Assembly: GCF_003674095.1 (NCBI RefSeq)
Contig: NZ_RDBF01000007.1
Span: 62,001-126,000, forward strand
DNA from: Aeromicrobium phragmitis
GTDB taxonomy: Bacteria > Actinomycetota > Actinomycetes > Propionibacteriales > Nocardioidaceae
Length of the DNA: 64,000 bases
Reading direction: 5' to 3'
Shown here: positions 34,290-44,636 of the stretch, in pieces
Position numbering within the stretch: the first letter of the stretch is position 1
Layout of the letters: the number at the start of each line of letters is the position of its first letter
Notes under the pieces: model-generated
The model's database searches: none
What the model saw: the letters and a program-made list of their open reading frames with translations, nothing else
What the model was told of the DNA's origin: nothing
Program-made: the position numbers and the translations under genes

Positions 34290-35087
34290 TCAGGTGTGCA
34301 GGCCGCACTCGGTCTTGTCCAGACCGGCCCATCGGCCGGCGCGGGGATCTTCGCCAGGCGCCACCCGGCGTGTGCAGGGCGCGCAGCCGATAGACGGGTA
34401 ACCGTCCTGCACGAGCGGATTGACGATCACGCCGTGCTGTTCGGCGTAGTCGAGCAGTTCGTCGAACGTCCACGCAGCCAGGGGATTGACCTTGACGAGC
34501 CCGTTCTTCGCGTCCCAGCTGACCAGGGGCGTGTCGGCACGGGTGGGACTCTCCTCGCGACGGACGCCGGTGATCCACACCTCGTAGTCCTGCAGGGTGC
34601 GGTGCAACGGCTCGACCTTGCGCAGCTGGCAGCACAGGCCGGGGTCACGCTCGTACAGCCGCGGACCTTGCGCCGCGTCCTGCTCCTCGACGCTCTGTGC
34701 GGGGGTGACGTCGACGATGGTCAGTTCCATCCCCGCCTCGACGGCGTCCCGCGTTCCGATCGTCTCGGCGAAGTGATACCCCGTCTCGAGGAAGAGGGTG
34801 TCGACCCACGGCAGGTGCCGCGCCACGACGTGGGGGAGGACGGCATCGGCCATCGAGCAGGCGACGGCCGTCCGGTAGCCGAACTCCTCGGCCACCCAGG
34901 CCAGTACCTCGTCCGTTGACGCTTCCGCGAAACGCGTCGACGCGTCAGCGGCGATCACCTGGAGTTCGGAGGTGTCGCGCTGCGGGCGCAGGAGGTCGGA
35001 GCGACGGGCGTGGTGCTCGTCGCGGGCGCGATCGTGTGCCCGTTGGCGTTCACGCCGTTCGGCAAGGCTCGACACAGGAGTGCTCAT
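34290..35087 (-). CDS. cysH: Adenylyl-sulfate reductase, thioredoxin type
   Basis: A 265-aa PAPS/APS reductase. It has ACSMADAVLPHVV in the PP-loop-like position, LETGYHFAETIGTRDAV, and two cysteine pairs (PGLCCQLRKVEPL and GCAPCTRRV) that bind a [4Fe-4S] cluster, plus the terminal catalytic KTECGLH. The cluster cysteines mark it as APS-reducing (no APS kinase needed), agreeing with the lack of CysC here. It reduces APS to sulfite. ATG at 35087; TAGGGT on the minus strand at 35101-35096 is 8 nt upstream. First gene of the minus-strand cys operon. Confidence 0.92.
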   Translation of the reverse strand: MSTPVSSLAERRERQRAHDRARDEHHARRSDLLRPQRDTSELQVIAADASTRFAEASTDEVLAWVAEEFGYRTAVACSMADAVLPHVVARHLPWVDTLFLETGYHFAETIGTRDAVEAGMELTIVDVTPAQSVEEQDAAQGPRLYERDPGLCCQLRKVEPLHRTLQDYEVWITGVRREESPTRADTPLVSWDAKNGLVKVNPLAAWTFDELLDYAEQHGVIVNPLVQDGYPSIGCAPCTRRVAPGEDPRAGRWAGLDKTECGLHT

Positions 35088-35095
35088 CGCGCTCC

Positions 35096-35105
35096 ACCCT
35101 AGGGT
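35096..35105. promoter_or_regulatory. Palindromic -10 box (ACCCTAGGGT) at cysH start
   Basis: Reads TAGGGT on both strands. On the minus strand it is the likely cysH -10 element; on the plus strand it could start transcription toward the small membrane protein at 35234. Confidence 0.4.
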
Positions 35106-35233
35106 CGGGTCTTCCTCCTCAACCCGCTGTCCGCATGCCGGACGCCGGGGGATCGCGTGGGCCCCGACGGTGCTCGCAGTGCGGACGCGGTCGTATCACG
35201 ACATGCTGGAGGGATCAACGAAGGGAGACTCCC

Positions 35234-35380
35234 ATGTGGGCAACCATCTTGTGGATCGCGGCCGTCATCATCGGCCTTCTCGGAATCGTGCGTCTCGTAC
35301 AGCGCGACTTCATCATGGGCATCGTGCTAATCGTGGTCGCGCTGCTCATCGGACCCGGCGGCGTGAGCATCTTCACCTGA
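35234..35380 (+). CDS. 48-residue hydrophobic membrane peptide (GPGGVSIF type)
   Basis: A 48-aa protein with two hydrophobic segments (WATILWIAAVIIGLLGIVRL and DFIMGIVLIVVALLIG) and the C-terminal GPGGVSIFT. This ending is recognisable in many short actinobacterial membrane peptides of unknown function. ATG at 35234 has AAGGGAG about 6 nt upstream. It is inside a longer open frame that begins in antisense cysH sequence; that longer version is not credible. Confidence 0.7.
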   Translation: MWATILWIAAVIIGLLGIVRLVQRDFIMGIVLIVVALLIGPGGVSIFT

Positions 35381-35407
35381 CGAATCGACGCCATGACCCG
35401 TTCGGCC

Positions 35408-35413
35408 TAGGGT
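35408..35413 (+). promoter_or_regulatory. -10 element for leaderless YciO gene
   Basis: TAGGGT ends 6 nt before the ATG at 35420. Confidence 0.5.
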
Positions 35414-35419
35414 CGAACC

Positions 35420-36043
35420 ATGGCTCGCTTCATCGACATCCACCCGGTCAATCCGCAACAGCGCTCGGTCGACCAGGCCGTCGCGGTCCTCGGTGACGGC
35501 GGTCTCATCGCCTACCCGACGGACTCCGGCTACGCCCTGGGCGCCCGGCTCGGCAATGCCGAGGCGCTCGACCGCATCCGCTCCATCCGCGACCTCGACG
35601 CGAAGCACCACTTCACGCTCGTGTGCCGCGACTTCTCGCAGCTCGGTCAGATGGTGCACGTCGACAACGCGGTGTTCCGCGCAGTCAAGGCCGCCACCCC
35701 GGGCCCGTACACGTTCATCCTCCCGGCCACCCGCGAAGTACCCAAGCGGCTGCTCCAGGAGAAGAAGAAGACGGTCGGGGTGCGGATCCCCGATCACAAG
35801 ATCAGCCTCGCGCTGGTCGAGGCGCTCGGCGAGCCCTTGCTGTCGACGACCCTCATCCTCCCCGGCGAGACCGAGGCCATGACGACCGCGTGGGAGATCA
35901 ACGAAGCGCTCGACGGCCGGGTCGAGGCGATCATCGACGCGGGGGACGACGTGGTGGGCACCCCGACGACCGTGGTCGACCTGTCCGAAGGTGTCGCCAA
36001 CGTGGTCCGCGTCGGGGCGGGAGATCCCGCGCCGTTCCAGTGA
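35420..36043 (+). CDS. YciO-like Sua5/YrdC-family protein
   Basis: A 207-aa protein of the YrdC fold. Typical blocks are LGDGGLIAYPTDSGYALGAR, IRSIRDLDAKHHFTLVCRDF, PGPYTFILPATREVPKRLLQ, KKTVGVRIPDHKISLALVEA, LSTTLILPGETEAMT and TVVDLSEGVANVVRVGAGD. YrdC/Sua5 makes threonylcarbamoyl-AMP for tRNA t6A; the YciO branch, to which this seems closer (PTDSGYALG, KKKTVGVRIP), has an uncertain role. ATG at 35420 with TAGGGT 6 nt upstream suggests a leaderless mRNA. Confidence 0.87.
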   Translation: MARFIDIHPVNPQQRSVDQAVAVLGDGGLIAYPTDSGYALGARLGNAEALDRIRSIRDLDAKHHFTLVCRDFSQLGQMVHVDNAVFRAVKAATPGPYTFILPATREVPKRLLQEKKKTVGVRIPDHKISLALVEALGEPLLSTTLILPGETEAMTTAWEINEALDGRVEAIIDAGDDVVGTPTTVVDLSEGVANVVRVGAGDPAPFQ

Positions 36044-36051
36044 GGACGGCT

Positions 36052-36085
36052 TTGATTAGCATGGGTAATGAGCTATGCTTAAGGC
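36052..36085 (+). promoter_or_regulatory. Promoter and operator of marR-MFS operon
   Basis: TTGATT (36052-36057), 16 nt, TATGCT (36074-36079), then 6 nt to the ATG at 36086. An imperfect dyad TTAGCAT ... ATGCTTAA spans the core, a typical MarR autorepression site. It is markedly AT-richer than its surroundings. Confidence 0.6.
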
Positions 36086-36499
36086 ATGCCCACCGATTCC
36101 CAGAAACTCGCTCTGGCGGTGGCCCGACTCAACCGGCGGCTGCGCCAAGAGCGCCAGTCTGATCTGACCCCGACGCAGCTCTCCGTCCTCGGTACCGTCG
36201 CCAAGATCGGCCCGGCCACGCCCGGTGCGATCGCGGCGCGGGAACGAGTCCGGCCGCCGTCGATCACCCGCATCCTGAACCAGCTCGTCGACTGCGGTTA
36301 CGCGACCAAGTCTCCGTGCCCCGATGACGGCCGTCAGGTGCTCGTCGCGCTGGCCGATCACGGTGAACGCATTCTCGATGACGAGCGCCAACGCCGCGAC
36401 GCCTGGTTGGAACGCCAGCTCGGCGAACTCGACCGCGAGGAGCGCGAGCTGCTCCGCCGGGCGGTGCCGTTGCTCACCCGGTTGGCGGAGGCCGAGTGA
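36086..36499 (+). CDS. MarR-family regulator
   Basis: A 137-aa winged-helix repressor: LALAVARLNRRLRQERQSDL, TPTQLSVLGTVAKIGPATPG, AIAARERVRPPSITRILNQL, VDCGYATKSPCPDDGRQVLV (wing), then a dimerisation helix ERELLRRAVPLLTRLAE. The next gene, an MFS exporter, overlaps by 4 nt and is its likely target. ATG at 36086 appears leaderless and the promoter contains a dyad, suggesting autorepression relieved by a transported ligand. Confidence 0.87.
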   Translation: MPTDSQKLALAVARLNRRLRQERQSDLTPTQLSVLGTVAKIGPATPGAIAARERVRPPSITRILNQLVDCGYATKSPCPDDGRQVLVALADHGERILDDERQRRDAWLERQLGELDREERELLRRAVPLLTRLAEAE

Positions 36500-37737
36500 G
36501 CCCGACGTTCAGCGCACTCGCCGTTCGCAACTACCGCATCTACGCGACCGGCGCCCTCGTCTCGAACGTCGGCACCTGGCTCCAGAACACCGCGCAGGCG
36601 TGGCTCGTCCTCCAGCTCACCGGCAGCGGGGCGGCGCTCGGCTTCGTCGTCGCACTCCAGTTGCTGCCGTCGCTGCTGTTCTCGCCGCTCGCCGGTCTCC
36701 TGGCCGATCGAGTCGCGAAGCGCCGCCTGCTCGGCTGGATGCAAGTGGCGATGGCGCTACCCTCGGCCGCCCTCGGCGTGCTCGCGATCCTCGGGGTCGC
36801 CGAGCCGTGGCACGCTTACGTGCTCGCCTTCGTGTTCGGCACCGCTCGCGCTTTCGAGGCGCCCGCGCGTCAGTCGTTCGTCAGCGAGATGGTCGACGCC
36901 GAGCAGCTCTCCAACGCGGTCGCGCTCAATTCGGCCTCGTTCAACTCGGGCCGGCTGATCGGCCCGGGGCTCGCCGGCCTGCTGATCGCCGCCCTCGGCT
37001 CGGGTGTCGAGGCGACCGGATGGGTCATCCTCGCCAATGCCCTCAGCTACGGCTTCGTGCTCGTGGCGCTGCTGCTCATGGATCCCAGTGGTCTTCATCC
37101 CGCGCCGCTCGCCGAGCGGCACCGCGGGGCCGTGCGCGAGGGAGTGCGGTACGTGGCCGGGCGGCCCGACCTCGTCCTGCTGTTCACCTGCGTGTTCTTC
37201 CTCGGCGCGTTCGGCATGAACTTCCAGATCACGTCCGCGCTCATGGCGACCGACGTGTTCGGCAAGGGCGCCGGGGAGTTCGGGATCCTCGGTTCGATCC
37301 TCGCGATCGGTTCACTGGCCGGAGCGCTCCTCGCGGCACGCCGACCCAAGCCGCGCCTGCGGTTCATCGTCGGCGCCGGGCTGACGTTCGCCCTCGCTCA
37401 GATCGCCTCGGGACTCATGCCGACGTACGCGACGTACGCGGCGGTGCTCCCGCTCGTGGGGCTCAGCGTGCTCACCACGATCACCACTGCCAACGCCCTC
37501 ATCCAGCTCACGTCGGCGCCCTCGATGCGCGGTCGGGTGGTGTCGTTGTACCTCATGGTGTTTTTGGGCAGCTCGCCCTTGGGTGCGCCGTTGATCGGCT
37601 ACATCGGTGAGCACCTCGGCGCCCGCTGGGCACTCGTGATCAGCGGTGTCATCGCGGGCGCAGGAGTCGCCGTGGCGGGCCTCGCCTACGCGAAGATCCG
37701 CAAGGTGACGCTCCGCTCGCTGGTGCTGCGTGCCTGA
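36496..37737 (+). CDS. MFS transporter (drug/siderophore exporter-like)
   Basis: A 413-aa major-facilitator protein of the MFS_3/EntS-like group: N-terminus FSALAVRNYRIYATGALVSN, VGTWLQNTAQAWLVLQLTGS, the loop-2/3 motif LAGLLADRVAKRRLLGWMQV, FEAPARQSFVSEMVDAEQLS, NAVALNSASFNSGRLIGPGL, and 11-12 hydrophobic helices. EntS-type members export siderophores or drugs. GTG at 36496 overlaps the marR stop, so it is in the regulator's operon. Substrate unknown. Confidence 0.87.
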   Translation: MSPTFSALAVRNYRIYATGALVSNVGTWLQNTAQAWLVLQLTGSGAALGFVVALQLLPSLLFSPLAGLLADRVAKRRLLGWMQVAMALPSAALGVLAILGVAEPWHAYVLAFVFGTARAFEAPARQSFVSEMVDAEQLSNAVALNSASFNSGRLIGPGLAGLLIAALGSGVEATGWVILANALSYGFVLVALLLMDPSGLHPAPLAERHRGAVREGVRYVAGRPDLVLLFTCVFFLGAFGMNFQITSALMATDVFGKGAGEFGILGSILAIGSLAGALLAARRPKPRLRFIVGAGLTFALAQIASGLMPTYATYAAVLPLVGLSVLTTITTANALIQLTSAPSMRGRVVSLYLMVFLGSSPLGAPLIGYIGEHLGARWALVISGVIAGAGVAVAGLAYAKIRKVTLRSLVLRA

Positions 37738-37759
37738 GCGGGTCTCGCGACCCGACCGA

Positions 37760-37765
37760 TATCCT
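37760..37765 (+). promoter_or_regulatory. -10 element for leaderless amidohydrolase gene
   Basis: TATCCT ends 6 nt before the GTG at 37772. Confidence 0.5.
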
Positions 37766-37771
37766 GACGCG

Positions 37772-38950
37772 GTGAGTGTCCACGACGTCATCGCCCACAC
37801 GATCGAGGTGATCACCCCCGATCTGATCGAGCTCCGTCGCGACCTCCACGCCTTCCCCGAACTGTCCTGGCAGGAACACCGCACCACCGACGTCGTGGCC
37901 GCGCAGCTCGAGAAGTCCGGGCTCGCGCCCGAACGGCTCGGCTCAGGCACGGGACTCACCTGCGATCTCGGCCCGGACAAGGGCCCGATCGTCGCCCTGC
38001 GTGCAGACCTGGACGCGCTGCCCGTCCTCGACACCACTCAGGACCCGTGGCGCTCACGGCAGCCCGGTATCGCGCATGCCTGCGGCCACGACGTCCATGT
38101 CGCGGCTCTGGTCGGCGCGGCCCACGCGCTCGCCCGCGTGGAGGAGACGATCGGACTGCGTCACCGGGTGCGCCTGCTGTTTCAGCCCGCGGAGGAAGTC
38201 ATGCCCGGAGGCGCCCTTCGGGTGCTGCGCGAGGGCGCGCTGCAGGGTGTGAGCCGGATCTACGCCCTGCACTGTGATCCCTCCCTGGACGTCGGGCAGG
38301 TGGGGCTGCGCGAAGGCCCCATCACCGGAGCCTCCGACCACATCCACGTCGTGTTGAGCGGCCGGGGCGGACACACCTCGCGTCCGCACCTCACCGAGGA
38401 CCTAACGTATGCGCTCGGGAGCCTCATCACCCAGATGCCTGCCGTGCTGTCGCGACGTTTCGACCCGCGCGCCGGAGCGAGCCTCGTGTGGGGTCAGGTG
38501 TCGGCCGGCAACGCGGCCAACGTCATCCCTTCGGTCGGCGAGCTGACCGGCACGCTGCGGATGCTGGATGCCGCTGCCTGGCACGAGGCCGAACGACTCG
38601 TGCGCGGACTCATCGCCGACATCATCGAACCCTTCGGCGTGAGCGCGGAGGTGACCTACACACGGGGCGTCCCGCCGGTGGTCAACGACTTCGCGGCCAC
38701 GCAGACGTTCCGCCAGGCGGTGGCCCAGACGCTCGGCCCGGCGGGCACCGCCACGACGCTGCAGAGCCTCGGTGGCGAGGACTTCGCGTGGTACGTCGAG
38801 TCCATTCCCGGCGCGATGGGCCGCCTCGGTACGCGCACCCCGGACGGCCCGACCTACGACCTGCATCAGGGCAACCTGCGCGTCGATGAGCGCGCCATCG
38901 CCGTCGGCGCCCGCGTTCTCGCGGCCGCCGCCTCGCTCGGCGCGAACTGA
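37772..38950 (+). CDS. M20-family amidohydrolase
   Basis: A 392-aa metallo-amidohydrolase of the AmhX/HipO/AmiA type, which removes acyl groups from amino acids or related amides. Conserved blocks: LRRDLHAFPELSWQEHRTTD, ALRADLDALPVLD, HACGHDVHVAALVGAAHAL (Cys and His metal-binding region), LLFQPAEEVMPGGALRVL, ALHCDPSLDVGQVGLREGPI, and late GGEDFAWYVESIPGAMGRLG with DLHQGNL (last ligand His). GTG at 37772 is preferred over the upstream ATG at 37730 because TATCCT lies 6 nt before it. Substrate unknown. Confidence 0.88.
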   Translation: MSVHDVIAHTIEVITPDLIELRRDLHAFPELSWQEHRTTDVVAAQLEKSGLAPERLGSGTGLTCDLGPDKGPIVALRADLDALPVLDTTQDPWRSRQPGIAHACGHDVHVAALVGAAHALARVEETIGLRHRVRLLFQPAEEVMPGGALRVLREGALQGVSRIYALHCDPSLDVGQVGLREGPITGASDHIHVVLSGRGGHTSRPHLTEDLTYALGSLITQMPAVLSRRFDPRAGASLVWGQVSAGNAANVIPSVGELTGTLRMLDAAAWHEAERLVRGLIADIIEPFGVSAEVTYTRGVPPVVNDFAATQTFRQAVAQTLGPAGTATTLQSLGGEDFAWYVESIPGAMGRLGTRTPDGPTYDLHQGNLRVDERAIAVGARVLAAAASLGAN

Positions 38951-38972
38951 CCGCCCGCCGGCGGCCAGTGGG

Positions 38973-39455
38973 TCAGTCGAGGTCGAGGGAGCGCTCGGCG
39001 TCGGCCGGGTCGTCCGCACCGCGGACGACGACCACGGGACACTTGGCGTGGCGGACGACGGCCTCGCTGACCGAACCCAGGACGAGGCCCTTGAATCCGC
39101 CGAGACCGCGAGGTCCGACGGCGACGAGCGCGGCGTCCTCGGACAGCTCGAGCAGTCCGTTCGCGGCGGGTCCGCGCGGCGTGGCATACGAGACCTCGAC
39201 GCCGGGGTGATGCGTGACGAGGTCGGCCACGTCCGCCACGAGCCGCTCGCGGACCGCAGCGGCGAAGTCGTCCACGGGGGGCACGTATCCCGGCTCCCAG
39301 GTGCTCGGTCGCGGAGCGGTACGCAACGTCCAGCTGCGGGCGACCGTGACGCTCAATCCGGCCTTCTCGGCCCAGTCCAGAGCCCACTCGAGGGCGGTGT
39401 CGGCGAAGCGGGAGCCGTCGTGGCCGACGACGATCGTGGAGGCTGCGGTGCTCAT
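38973..39455 (-). CDS. Universal stress protein family
   Basis: A 160-aa UspA-fold protein with one domain: TIVVGHDGSRFADTALEWAL, DWAEKAGLSVTVARSW and the ATP-binding loop VGPRGLGGFKGLVLGSVSEA, then VVRHAKCPVVVVRG. G-2x-G-9x-G(S/T) is met by GPRGLGGFKGLVLGS, so ATP binding is likely. ATG at 39455; TACGCT on the minus strand is exactly 6 nt upstream (leaderless). It converges with the amidohydrolase. Confidence 0.9.
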   Translation of the reverse strand: MSTAASTIVVGHDGSRFADTALEWALDWAEKAGLSVTVARSWTLRTAPRPSTWEPGYVPPVDDFAAAVRERLVADVADLVTHHPGVEVSYATPRGPAANGLLELSEDAALVAVGPRGLGGFKGLVLGSVSEAVVRHAKCPVVVVRGADDPADAERSLDLD

Positions 39456-39461
39456 GACCTC

Positions 39462-39467
39462 AGCGTA
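39462..39467 (-). promoter_or_regulatory. -10 element for leaderless Usp gene
   Basis: TACGCT on the minus strand ends 6 nt before the ATG at 39455. Confidence 0.45.
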
Positions 39468-39628
39468 GTGGCAGCACTCGTCCGGGCCCTGTGATGCGAG
39501 CAGGTTACAAATCGGTGTCAGCCCCGCTCAATAGCCGCGATGCCCTCCCCAACGGCACCTGCCCGCGGATAAGGTCTGCTGGGTGCAGTGGACGCGCCGG
39601 ACCACCTGGCGCGGGACGAGGAGGAGAA

Positions 39629-40705
39629 GTGCGTCGTTTGACCAGGGCTGCCGCTCTCGCGGGCGCGGCCGCATTGGCGCTGAGTGCCTGTGGCACGGCA
39701 GCGGACAACGATGGCGACGGTGAGGACACCAACGCCCAAGAGTGCGAGGTCACTCAGATCGAAGGCGATCCCAAGGTCGCGCTCGCTTACGACGTGGGCG
39801 GTCGTGGTGACCAGTCGTTCAACGACGCCGCGTACGCCGGTTTCGAGCAGGCCCAGACCGAGTTCGGCTTCGAAGGTACCGAGGGTGAGGCCAGCTCCGA
39901 CGAGAGCGAAGAGGTACGCGAGCAGCGTCTGCGCGGCTTCGCCGGCGACGGCTACAACGTCATCGTGGGCGTCGGCTTCGCCTACAGCGAGTCGGTCGAC
40001 AAGGTCGCGCCGGACTACCCGAACGTGGCATTCGCCGTCATCGACGGGTTCGACCCGACCGAGGACGAGCAGAACTGCAACGTCGCGTACCTGACGTTCG
40101 CGGAGAACGAGGGGTCGTTCCTCGTCGGCGTCGCCGCCGCGGAGCAGACCGAGAGCAACACCGTCGGGTTCGTCGGCGGTGTCAACAACACGCTCATCCA
40201 GAAGTTCGAGGCCGGCTTCGCCGCGGGCGTCGAAGCGGTCAACCCCGATGTCGAGGTCGTCTCGACCTACATCGAGGAGACCGATCCCCGCGGATTCGGC
40301 GACCCGGCCGGTGGCCAGGCCGCCGCCGAGGGCCTGATCAACGACGGCGCGGACGTGATCTTCCACGCGGCCGGCGCCTCGGGCATCGGCGTCTTCGACG
40401 CGGTGACCAGCGCGGACCTCTGGGCGATCGGCGTCGATTCGGATCAGTACCTGACCGCTTCGCCGGAGCAGCAGCCGCACATCCTCACGTCGATGCTCAA
40501 GCGCGTCGACGTCGCGACCTACGACTTCATCAAGTCGGCGGTCGACGGGGAGCCGCTGTCGAGCTACTCGCTGTTCACGCTCGCCGACGAGGGCGTGGGC
40601 TACTCGACGTCCGGTGACCTCCTCTCCGAGGAGATCATCGCCACCATCGAGGACTACGAGCAGCAGATCATCGACGGGGAGATCGAGGTCCCCGAGCAGC
40701 CCTGA
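39629..40705 (+). CDS. BMP-family nucleoside-binding lipoprotein
   Basis: A 358-aa substrate-binding lipoprotein. Signal sequence RRLTRAAALAGAAALALSAC ends in the lipobox LSAC. The BMP domain shows PKVALAYDVGGRGDQSFNDA, VIVGVGFAYSESVDKVAPDY, FVGGVNNTLIQKFEAGFAAG, DVIFHAAGASGIGVFDAV and AIGVDSDQYLTASPEQQPHI. BMP proteins bind purine or pyrimidine nucleosides. GTG at 39629 follows GAGGAG by 2 nt. A -10-like TAAGGT lies at 39570-39575. A long palindrome separates it from its ABC partner genes. Confidence 0.9.
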   Translation: MRRLTRAAALAGAAALALSACGTAADNDGDGEDTNAQECEVTQIEGDPKVALAYDVGGRGDQSFNDAAYAGFEQAQTEFGFEGTEGEASSDESEEVREQRLRGFAGDGYNVIVGVGFAYSESVDKVAPDYPNVAFAVIDGFDPTEDEQNCNVAYLTFAENEGSFLVGVAAAEQTESNTVGFVGGVNNTLIQKFEAGFAAGVEAVNPDVEVVSTYIEETDPRGFGDPAGGQAAAEGLINDGADVIFHAAGASGIGVFDAVTSADLWAIGVDSDQYLTASPEQQPHILTSMLKRVDVATYDFIKSAVDGEPLSSYSLFTLADEGVGYSTSGDLLSEEIIATIEDYEQQIIDGEIEVPEQP

Positions 40706-40716
40706 GGCTGATCGAG

Positions 40717-40758
40717 CGAGGCCCGGGGCCGCACCGATCGGTGCGGCCCCGGGCCTCG
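40717..40758. terminator. 21-bp perfect palindrome between binding-protein and ABC genes
   Basis: The 42 bases are self-complementary about position 40737.5 (core GCACCGATCGGTGC). There is no U tract. It lies 11 nt after the binding-protein stop and 31 nt before the ATPase start, so it is likely a partial terminator or mRNA-stabilising hairpin that keeps the binding protein in excess. Confidence 0.7.
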
Positions 40759-40789
40759 GCCAGCGACACGGAGAGGGAGACAGGCGAGC

Positions 40790-42279
<1,490 letters not shown>

Positions 42280-42283
<4 letters not shown>

Positions 42284-43398
42284 GCGGGCAGCGGAACGGT
42301 CAGGTGGGGCGGCGGATCACGCAGGCCGTCACGTACTCGATCCTGCCGACGGTCGTCGCGATCGTCGCGGCGCTCGTCGCGACGAGCATCGTCGTGTGGG
42401 CGACGGGTGCCCCGATCGGCGGCTTCGTCGACACCATGCTGTCGGTGCCGAGCCACCGCGACACCATCATCATCGTGAACCAGGCGTCGATGATCGCCCT
42501 GTCGGCCTTCGCCGCCGCGATCTGCTTCCGCATGGGACTGTTCAACATCGGGGTCGAGGGGCAGTACATCGTCGGCGCGTGCGCGGGCGCCTTCTTCGCC
42601 GGCGCGGGCATCGTGCCAGGGCCGTTGAACATCCTCGCCACGCTCGTCGTCGCGATGTTCGCCGGCGTCGTCTGGGCGATGATCGCGGCGATCCTCAACG
42701 TCACCCGCGGCGTCAGCGAGGTCATCTCCGCGATCATGCTGAACTACGTCGCGCTGACGCTCGCCGGTTACCTCGTGAAGAACTACGGAGAACGCAGCGG
42801 CTACACGTTCACCACCCCCAAGATCGCGCCGTCGAGCCAGCCGCTGGGCTTCGGTCTGTTCGCGGACGCTCCGGACATCTGGGCGCTGGCGATCCTGGCC
42901 GTCATCGTCGGCATCGGTTACGCGTTCCTGCTGGGCTGGACCCGTTTCGGCTTCGACCTGCGCACCACGGGCGAATCGCGTACCGCCGCGCTCGCCAACG
43001 GCATCGACCCGCGCCGGATGGTGCTCGTCGTCATGGCCATCTCCGGCGCGATCGCCGGCCTGGTGTGGATGCCGAGCTTCTTCGGCAGCACGCACACGTT
43101 CGGCATCCCGGAGTACTTCCAGCGCGGACTCGGGTTCACCGGGCTCGCGGTGGCACTGCTCGGACGCAACACCTCGCTGGGCATCGGCTTCGGGTCGCTG
43201 CTGTTCGCCTTCCTCGCCACCCAGTCCAACCGCCTGCAGAGCGTCGGCGTGGCGCGCGACGTCGTCGAGATCACCCAGGGCGTCGTCGTTCTCATGGTGG
43301 TCATCGCCTTCGAGATCGCACGGCGGATCAAGGTCCGGCGCGAGCAGGAACGGGTGGCCCGAGAACTCGAGCCCGCGACGACAGGAGCTCCGGCATGA
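42280..43398 (+). CDS. Nucleoside ABC transporter permease 1
   Basis: A 372-aa BPD-transp-2 permease with 8-10 hydrophobic helices. Family landmarks are NQASMIALSAFAAAICFRMG, LFNIGVEGQYIVGACAGAFF, VSEVISAIMLNYVALTLAGY and TTGESRTAALANGIDPRRMV. It corresponds to NupB/YufP of BMP-type nucleoside importers. A hydrophilic C-terminus (RRIKVRREQERVARE) is cytoplasmic. GTG at 42280, with AGGAGG about 6 nt upstream inside the ATPase gene; 4-nt overlap. Confidence 0.9.
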
Positions 43399-44636
43399 CG
43401 ATCCTCGCTTCGGCTCCCTCGGCGATCCGCCAGTACCGCCACCTCACGCTGGTCCTCGCGCTCGCTGCGATCGTGACGGTGTCTCTCGTGCGCGTGTTCA
43501 CCGACCAGAGCCGGATGACCACGCCGGGAACCTTGCGGCTCGCGCTGATCGCCGCGTGCCCGATCCTGCTCGCCGGCCTCGGCGGTCTGTGGGCCGAGCG
43601 CGCCGGCATCGTCAACATCGGGCTCGAGGGCCAGATGCTGCTCGGTACGTGGGGCGCGGCCTTCTTCGCCTACCACTTCGGTGCCTGGGTCGGCGTCCTC
43701 GGCGCCCTGCTGATGGGAGCCCTCGGCGGTCTGCTGCATGCGGTCGCCACCATCACCTTCGGGGTCGACCACATCATCTCCGGTGTGGCGATCAACATCG
43801 CCGGACTCGGTGCCGTGGGCTATCTCGCACAGACCTTCTTCACCGATCTCGACGGTGGCGGTCCGCGCAACCTCTCGGGCTACGCCGTCCCCACGGAGGT
43901 CACGATTCCGGGGATCTCCGACGGTGCCCGATGGGTTTCCGAGCAACGGTGGTTCCTCATCTCCGACGTGGCCGCAGCGGTAGCCGGCGTGACCACGCGG
44001 CTGTCGCTGCTGACGATCCTGGCAGTGGCGCTCGTCGCCGTGACGGCGTGGGTGCTGTGGCGCACGCCGTTCGGATTGCGCCTGCGCTCGTGCGGGGAGA
44101 ACCCGCAGGCGGCGGAGACGCTCGGCGTCAACGTGTATCGCTACAAGTACATCGCGGTACTCATCTCCGGGGCGTTCGCCGGTCTCGGCGGCGCGTACCT
44201 CGCGATGGTCGCATCGTCGTCGTTCACCACCGGGCAGACCAACGGTCGTGGCTACATCGGCCTGGCGTCGATGATCTTCGGCAACTGGAATCCCACCGGC
44301 GTGCTGGCCAGTTCGCTCATGTTCGGTTACGCCGACGGGGTGAGCCTGCTGTCGGACAACGGCCCGCTCGTCCACGCTCTGCTGCTCCTGTTGTCGCTCA
44401 TCCTGCTCGGCTACGCGGCCCTGAAGTACGTCGGCGGCGAGCGGGTGACGGGCCTGGTCGTCGCGCTCATCGCGGTGGCGCTGCTGGTCTGGTACCTCGC
44501 GGTGGATTCCGTGCCGTCCGATTTCACCGGCATGACCCCGTACGTGCTCACCTTGTTCGTCCTCGCCGTCGCCTCACAACGACTACGGATGCCGGCGGCG
44601 AGCGGAAAGTCCTATCGACGGGGGCAAGCCGGATGA
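43395..44636 (+). CDS. Nucleoside ABC transporter permease 2
   Basis: A 413-aa permease, NupC/YufQ-like: LGGLWAERAGIVNIGLEGQM, LLGTWGAAFFAYHFGAWVGV, FGVDHIISGVAINIAGLGAV, RSCGENPQAAETLGVNVYRY and GGAYLAMVASSSFTTGQTNG, RGYIGLASMIFGNWNPTGV. It is longer than usual because of a loop of about 60 residues (TDLDGGGPRNLSGYAVPTEV) and two extra C-terminal helices. ATG at 43395 overlaps permease 1, and its stop overlaps cdd. Confidence 0.9.
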   Translation: MTILASAPSAIRQYRHLTLVLALAAIVTVSLVRVFTDQSRMTTPGTLRLALIAACPILLAGLGGLWAERAGIVNIGLEGQMLLGTWGAAFFAYHFGAWVGVLGALLMGALGGLLHAVATITFGVDHIISGVAINIAGLGAVGYLAQTFFTDLDGGGPRNLSGYAVPTEVTIPGISDGARWVSEQRWFLISDVAAAVAGVTTRLSLLTILAVALVAVTAWVLWRTPFGLRLRSCGENPQAAETLGVNVYRYKYIAVLISGAFAGLGGAYLAMVASSSFTTGQTNGRGYIGLASMIFGNWNPTGVLASSLMFGYADGVSLLSDNGPLVHALLLLLSLILLGYAALKYVGGERVTGLVVALIAVALLVWYLAVDSVPSDFTGMTPYVLTLFVLAVASQRLRMPAASGKSYRRGQAG

